Positions 1-6,969 of a stretch of 6,969 nucleotides of DNA are shown here, piece after piece. The position numbers were made by a program, and so were the translations under genes. The notes below the pieces were generated by a model. It had not been told where the DNA came from, did no database searches, and saw nothing but the letters and a program-made list of their open reading frames with translations. Every line of letters begins with the position of its first letter. Position 1 is the stretch's first letter. Source of the DNA: Niastella sp. (lineage in GTDB: Bacteria > Bacteroidota > Bacteroidia > Chitinophagales > Chitinophagaceae); NCBI GenBank assembly GCA_021154515.1, contig JAJKIL010000473.1, positions 1-6,969 of the forward strand. The letters run 5' to 3'.

Positions 1-1071
1 TCTTACCATTTTATTAAAATCGATGGGTATCCGGGTAATTTCCTTACGGCCCATACGACTGAATGACAGCAGGTCATCGATGAGGGTACCCATTTTTGTG
101 GCATTTTTCCTGATCACATTGAACATGCGTTTGGCTTCGTCGTTGAACGACTGGGCATGATCGTCCTGGATCATTTGCGCATAGCCATTGGTGCTGCGCA
201 GGGGCGCCCGCAGGTCGTGCGACACGGAATAGGAAAATGATTCCAGCTCTTTATTGGTCAGTTGCAGTTGGGCAATGTTCCTTTCCAGGTTTATGTTCAA
301 TTGTTTTATTTCAAAATCGGCTTTCTTTTGCCGGGTAATGTCGCGGCCATTCGCAAACCATAAATTATGCTTATGTACAATGTTCCAGCTCACATACCGG
401 TGTTCGCCGTTCTTTGTAAACATCAATACTTCAAAGGAGAACGAAGGCTGGTATAAGCAGGCCAGCTCTTTAATTTTCCCCTGCCCTTCTTCTGACAGAT
501 AATCCAGCAGGTTAGCATTCTTCATTTCCTGGGCTGTGTAACCCAACAGCGAAAAAGCGGCCTCATTCACTTCTTCAAACCGGAAGGTTTCGGCGTTTAT
601 AATGCAAATAAGATCGGCAGAGTTGTTGATGAGCAGGGCATAATTTTCAAGCGCCTGGTTCTTCTCTCTCAGTTCGCGTTGCTGACGGTGCAATTGTAAC
701 AGCACCGATACTTTTGCTTCGGTGATATCGGGATTGAGCGGTTTGTACAGGTAGTCGATAGCGCCTTCTTCAAACCCCTTCATTACAAACTGGTGTTCCT
801 TTAATTCGGCTGTTACAAAAATGATGGGGGTTTCACTGGTGCGTTTGTTCGATTTCAGGATCTGGGCCACTTCAAAACCATCCATGTCCGGCATTTGCAC
901 ATCTAGCATGATGAGGTCAATTTCCTGGTGCAGGGCCACTTTCAGCGCCTCGTTGCCGTTGGTAGCACGAATGAGGTTACGCCCCGGTCGGCCCAGTATC
1001 TGTTCCAGTACATAAATATTGTTGATCTTGTCGTCTACGATCAAAATATGGTCCTCAGCCTGTTTTACCAT
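1..1071 (-). CDS. Receiver-PAS-histidine kinase, C-terminus cut by the window edge
   Basis: Open reading frame from ATG at 1071 to the left edge, 357 codons with no stop; the ATP-binding domain would lie outside. Residues 8-120 form a receiver domain: acidic pair D13/D14, phospho-acceptor D57 in MLDVQMPDMDG, T87 in FVTAE and K110 in YKPLN. A helical linker (about 120-140) leads to a PAS domain (about 141-255; motifs NNSADLICII, FEEVNEAAFSLLGYT and the closing GRDITRQKKA). A short coiled coil precedes HisKA, with H285 in SVSHDLRAPLRS, the phytochrome-like variant of the H-box. No membrane segment is seen, so the protein is probably cytoplasmic. A receiver at the N-terminus of a kinase suggests that it is controlled by phosphorylation from another kinase; the hybrid kinase at the head of the operon is the obvious candidate, but this is inference. 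The start lies 5 bases after the cheB stop, which implies co-translation. No clear Shine-Dalgarno is present, as is common in Bacteroidota. Confidence 0.93.
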   Translation of the reverse strand, partial: MVKQAEDHILIVDDKINNIYVLEQILGRPGRNLIRATNGNEALKVALHQEIDLIMLDVQMPDMDGFEVAQILKSNKRTSETPIIFVTAELKEHQFVMKGFEEGAIDYLYKPLNPDITEAKVSVLLQLHRQQRELREKNQALENYALLINNSADLICIINAETFRFEEVNEAAFSLLGYTAQEMKNANLLDYLSEEGQGKIKELACLYQPSFSFEVLMFTKNGEHRYVSWNIVHKHNLWFANGRDITRQKKADFEIKQLNINLERNIAQLQLTNKELESFSYSVSHDLRAPLRSTNGYAQMIQDDHAQSFNDEAKRMFNVIRKNATKMGTLIDDLLSFSRMGRKEITRIPIDFNKMVR

Positions 1072-1076
1072 ACGAA

Positions 1077-1640
1077 TTAATTTTTCATAGTGTCCAATAA
1101 AAATTGCCCGATAGCTTCCGGATCTAAAACATGTTGCACATAACCGGTACTGATGGCGGCCTTTGGCATTTCAGGATAATCCGCTGTTTCAGGCGCCTGG
1201 GCAATGGTAGTGCCGCCCAACGATGCGATCTTTTTTATGCCGTTCGCCCCGTCTTTATTCGCCCCGGTTAGTATAATGGCCACCAGGCTCTCTTTATATA
1301 CATCGGCTGCCGTTTCAAATAACACATCTATCGAGGGCCGGCTGTAATTTACCGGTGCATCGAAGCTTAATGAAAAAGAGCGATCGTTCTCGATAAGCAA
1401 ATGATAATCGGGCGGTGCAAAATAAACAGTACCTGGCTGTATCAATTCTTTTTCATCGGCCTGTTTTATCTTCACCTCGCATTTCTGTTGTAACACTTCT
1501 TCCAGTAACGAACGTTCATCCCGCGACCGGTGCTGCACCACTATTACCGGTTTGTTGAAACTGACCGGCAATAATTGCAGGATGCGGATCATAACATATA
1601 ATCCGCCTGCCGAAGCTCCGATCACAATGGCATCAACCAT
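1077..1640 (-). CDS. cheB: CheB-type protein-glutamate methylesterase, catalytic domain only
   Basis: Hydrolyses glutamate methyl esters (and can deamidate glutamine) on methyl-accepting proteins; the partner is CheR. The CheB catalytic triad is visible: Ser10 in GASAGG, His37 in VVQHRS and Asp130 in LTGANKDGANG (numbered from the ATG at 1640, 187 residues). PAATIS-type helix and core motifs (FAPPDYHLL, SRPSIDVLFETAA) match the family. The N-terminal receiver domain of chemotaxis CheB is absent: the protein begins directly with the Rossmann-like strand MVDAIVIGASAGG. The frame can be extended to a TTG at 1661 (194 residues), but I prefer ATG 1640 because it is a normal start, lies behind a run of A residues and gives the usual CheB-domain N-terminus. 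It follows cheR by 30 bases, in the same reading frame, and precedes the receiver-PAS kinase by 5 bases. Without its own receiver it cannot be activated by phosphorylation in the usual way, so control may come through protein contacts or through CheR. Function as esterase is confident; the substrate is not known. Confidence 0.93.
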   Translation of the reverse strand: MVDAIVIGASAGGLYVMIRILQLLPVSFNKPVIVVQHRSRDERSLLEEVLQQKCEVKIKQADEKELIQPGTVYFAPPDYHLLIENDRSFSLSFDAPVNYSRPSIDVLFETAADVYKESLVAIILTGANKDGANGIKKIASLGGTTIAQAPETADYPEMPKAAISTGYVQHVLDPEAIGQFLLDTMKN

Positions 1641-1670
1641 TTTTTTTTGTTCAGGGTTCAATTGATAAGG

Positions 1671-2483
1671 CTATTTTGTTCTCATAAATATTTTTTCCCT
1701 TTTATCAATTTCTTCAAAACACTTCTGCTTTTCCGCAAACAGTAACGATTCTTTATTGCCCAGTCCTAAAAAGCCAAAAGGACAAAGGCTTTCATAGAAC
1801 AGGCTGATCACTTTGTTTTGCAGGCTCTGGTTAAAATAAATAAGCACATTGCGACAAAGGATCAGTTGAAATTCGTTGAACGATCTATCCACTGCCAGGT
1901 TATGTACCGAAAAAACAATGTTTTGCCGCAACGATTTATCCCACAACACAGAATTGTACTTTGCTTTATAATAATCGGAAAATGAATTTTTGCCTCCGGC
2001 TTTCAAATAGTTTTCCGTATAGGTTTTCATGTTACTGATGGAAGAAATGCCATCGCGCGCTTTCTGCAAGGCATCCTGGTTAATATCGGTGGCATAGATC
2101 ACGGTCCTTTCCAGCAACCCTTCTTCCCTGAACAGAATGGCCATAGAGTACACTTCTTCCCCGGTGCTGCAACCCGCTATCCATACTTTTATGAACGGGT
2201 AGGTAGCCAGCCGGTTGATCACATTTTTTCGCAGGCTTTTGTAAAAAAGCGGATCCCGGAACATTTCGGTCACGTTCACCGTGATCTCCTGGATAAAATG
2301 TTCAAAGGCCGTTTCATCTTTCAGCACCATTTTTCCCAGGTCTTTCAGGCTGACGATCTTTTTACTATCCATGAATGCGCTTATTCGCCGAAAAACCGAA
2401 GCTTCTGCGTATTCGGTAAAATCGTATCCATACACAAACCTTACAGATTCCAGGAATTGCCTGTATTCTTCATTAGCGATCAT
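1671..2483 (-). CDS. cheR: CheR-type SAM-dependent protein-glutamate O-methyltransferase
   Basis: 270 residues, the usual length of a stand-alone CheR. The N-terminal helical domain covers about residues 3-75 and ends in the family motif ITVNVTEMFRDP (normally T-x-FFRD). The SAM-binding domain follows, with glycine motif AGCSTGEEVYS (103-113), acidic residue D133 in YATDINQDAL that should bind the ribose, and LILCRNVLIYF (207-217), the CheR signature. No TPR or other C-terminal extension is present. It should transfer methyl groups from S-adenosylmethionine to glutamates of a partner protein in the cytoplasm. No chemoreceptor is encoded here; the neighbouring hybrid kinase, with its Glu/Gln-rich coiled coil, is a possible but unproven substrate. 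The ATG at 2483 is directly preceded by an in-frame TGA, so it cannot start further upstream. A consensus AGGAGG lies 19 bases upstream, farther than normal. The gene starts 27 bases after the kinase stop and is in the same frame as both neighbours. Confidence 0.95.
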   Translation of the reverse strand: MIANEEYRQFLESVRFVYGYDFTEYAEASVFRRISAFMDSKKIVSLKDLGKMVLKDETAFEHFIQEITVNVTEMFRDPLFYKSLRKNVINRLATYPFIKVWIAGCSTGEEVYSMAILFREEGLLERTVIYATDINQDALQKARDGISSISNMKTYTENYLKAGGKNSFSDYYKAKYNSVLWDKSLRQNIVFSVHNLAVDRSFNEFQLILCRNVLIYFNQSLQNKVISLFYESLCPFGFLGLGNKESLLFAEKQKCFEEIDKREKIFMRTK

Positions 2484-2502
2484 TCATACTGTTTTTAGCA
2501 TC

Positions 2503-2508
2503 CCTCCT
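2503..2508 (-). promoter_or_regulatory. Consensus Shine-Dalgarno-like AGGAGG upstream of cheR
   Basis: A perfect AGGAGG lies between the kinase stop and cheR. It is 19 bases before the cheR ATG (2483), too far for standard use, and only one base before another ATG (2501) that opens a five-codon frame, MLKTV, whose TGA abuts the cheR ATG in the same frame. A third ATG at 2487 opens another mini-frame (MNDR) out of frame. It may still aid reinitiation on cheR, but it could also be chance, since Bacteroidota rely little on Shine-Dalgarno pairing. Confidence 0.4.
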
Positions 2509-2510
2509 AT

Positions 2511-6554
<4,044 letters not shown>

Positions 6555-6573
6555 AGCAATAGTAATTAATCAG

Positions 6574-6596
6574 CAGCATTACGCTTGTAATTGCTG
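6574..6596 (-). promoter_or_regulatory. Leader hairpin or operator dyad just upstream of the hybrid kinase
   Basis: The arms CAGCATTAC (6574-6582) and GTAATTGCTG (6587-6596, plus strand) pair over 9 base pairs with one bulged base and a four-base loop. The element ends 19 bases before the kinase ATG. There is no U-run, so it is not a normal terminator. It could fold in the 5' untranslated RNA and affect translation or stability, or be a protein-binding dyad. Function is inferred only from symmetry and position. Confidence 0.45.
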
Positions 6597-6808
6597 TGGG
6601 TATAGAAATTGCTACTACAGACCTTTCCTGCTAATTTTTAGCGCCGGTTATTTCTTATTACTACCGGTGCTGCACCAATTTATTGTCAGGAATCTTAAAA
6701 CCGGGTGTACTATCAGAATCTTATATGGGACATAAGTCCGTAACCTGTTGGACTGGTTGAAATTACGAAAAATATATTAACAACATGAATTATTAATTGG
6801 TTGATTTA

Positions 6809-6831
6809 GAACGCTAAACGGGGAACGCTAA
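6809..6831. repeat. 9-base direct repeat GAACGCTAA, 14-base spacing
   Basis: GAACGCTAA occurs at 6809-6817 and 6823-6831, start-to-start 14 bases. The spacing is not the 10-11 bases of most response-regulator half-sites, but tandem repeats upstream of a two-component operon may be regulator sites. It could also be chance or a relic of sequence near the intron insertion site. Confidence 0.3.
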
Positions 6832-6874
6832 TTCTTTTGATAGTCTTCCCTCCTGAGTATTCAGGCCTTCAATC

Positions 6875-6913
6875 GAGTAGGTGGCGTAGGATTAGTTCCT
6901 ACGCCGACCTCTC
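6875..6913 (-). ncRNA. Group II intron domain VI with branch-point A
   Basis: On the minus strand GAG-AGGT (6913-6907) pairs with ACCT-CTC (6882-6875) leaving A6878 bulged; above it GGCGTAGGA (6905-6897) pairs perfectly with TCCTACGCC (6891-6883) around a five-base loop. The bulged A is seven bases from the predicted 3' end at 6872 (six bases between branch A and splice junction inclusive of the final T), which matches the usual 7-8 base branch-point distance. The domain starts two bases after domain V, as expected for the V/VI linker. Confidence 0.85.
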
Positions 6914-6915
6914 CC

Positions 6916-6947
6916 ACCACCGTACGTACCGTTCGGTATACGGCGGT
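6916..6947 (-). ncRNA. Group II intron domain V
   Basis: On the minus strand A6947-A6939 pairs with T6924-T6916 to give a 9-base-pair lower helix that includes a G-U wobble (G6944/T6919), then a two-base bulge C6926-G6925 on the 3' side, a 4-base-pair upper helix (6938-6935 with 6930-6927) and the tetraloop GAAC. The catalytic triad reads CGC (6945-6943), as opposed to AGC in many introns; CGC is known from class C introns such as that of Oceanobacillus iheyensis. The distal sequence closely resembles domain V of the Lactococcus LtrB intron (CCGUAUAC ... GUACGUACGG). This is the catalytic core that binds the metal ions. Confidence 0.85.
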
Positions 6948-6969
6948 TCCCTAATTTAGTAAACGCGCA

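Larger units (their letters stand above)
6555..6871. other. Non-coding leader between intron end and operon start
   Basis: About 317 A/T-rich bases with no credible gene on either strand. The operon promoter should lie here, reading leftward. I searched for the Bacteroidota -7 element TAnnTTTG on the minus strand and found no match; TAAATTGG near 6677-6684 is one mismatch away but has no good -33 TTG. Structures seen are a dyad at 6574-6596, a small hairpin GCTAA-TTT-TTAGC at 6630-6642, a 4-base-stem hairpin at 6728-6739, the direct repeat GAACGCTAA at 6809-6817 and 6823-6831, and an imperfect palindrome CCTGAGTATTCAGG at 6853-6866 just beside the intron end. Confidence 0.6.
6872..6969 (-). 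mobile_element. Group II intron, 3' end (body outside the window)
   Basis: Read on the minus strand, the right edge of the window shows the canonical 3' end of a bacterial group II intron: a domain V hairpin followed by domain VI with a bulged A and a terminal CTACTCGAT, fitting the AY rule for the 3' splice site (end at 6872, or one base later). The 5' domains and any reverse transcriptase/maturase gene would lie beyond 6969. The 22 bases before domain V (6948-6969) have minus-strand stops (TAA at 6958-6956, TAG at 6953-6951), which might end an intron-encoded protein, but no protein can be identified from so little. The intron sits in the same orientation as the kinase operon, about 317 bases upstream of it. 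Transcripts from an upstream promoter would need splicing. Whether the intron is full length is unknown. Confidence 0.85.

Noticed and set aside
1641..1661. TTG at 1661 as the cheB start
   Set aside because: It adds seven residues not expected before the CheB core; ATG at 1640 gives the usual N-terminus, though TTG cannot be excluded.
6677..6684. TAAATTGG as a Bacteroidota -7 promoter element
   Set aside because: One mismatch to TAnnTTTG and no TTG at a suitable upstream distance on the minus strand.
6728..6739. Hairpin GGAC-ATAA-GTCC
   Set aside because: A four-base-pair stem is expected by chance in a region of this length.
6853..6866. Palindrome CCTGAGTATTCAGG as a transcription terminator
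   Set aside because: Only 5 base pairs of stem and no T-run on either strand. It lies on the 3'-exon side of the intron, not on the 5' side where class C introns sit next to terminators.

Overview
The window looks like a chromosomal piece from a Bacteroidota bacterium, most likely of the Chitinophaga/Niastella type. That is an inference from moderate GC content, A/T-rich translation starts mostly without a well-placed Shine-Dalgarno sequence, and the style of the encoded hybrid kinase. No marker gene confirms the taxon.

All four protein genes lie on the minus strand and read from right to left as one tight operon: a 1347-residue membrane hybrid histidine kinase (6554-2511), a CheR methyltransferase (2483-1671), a CheB methylesterase with no receiver domain (1640 or 1661 to 1077), and a receiver-PAS-histidine kinase whose C-terminus runs off the left edge (1071 to <1). 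Gaps are 27, about 9-30 and 5 bases, with no terminator between genes. The hybrid kinase has a NIT-like sensor between two membrane segments, HAMP, GAF, a long glutamate/glutamine-rich coiled coil, HisKA, HATPase and three receivers. No chemoreceptor, CheA or CheW is present, so CheR and CheB probably serve this signalling system rather than flagellar chemotaxis. Their substrate is unknown.

The right end holds about 315 bases of non-coding leader with a strong dyad just before the kinase start and a 9-base direct repeat. Beyond it, from about 6872 to the window edge, is the 3' end of a group II intron on the same strand. Domain V and domain VI can be folded by eye, including the two-base bulge, a CGC triad with a G-U pair and a bulged branch-point A. 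The rest of the intron lies outside the window.

The most notable points are the intron 3' end upstream of the operon, the MCP-free CheR/CheB pair next to a kinase with a repeated Glu/Gln-rich helix, and the fact that kinase, CheR and CheB share one reading frame interrupted only by stop codons.
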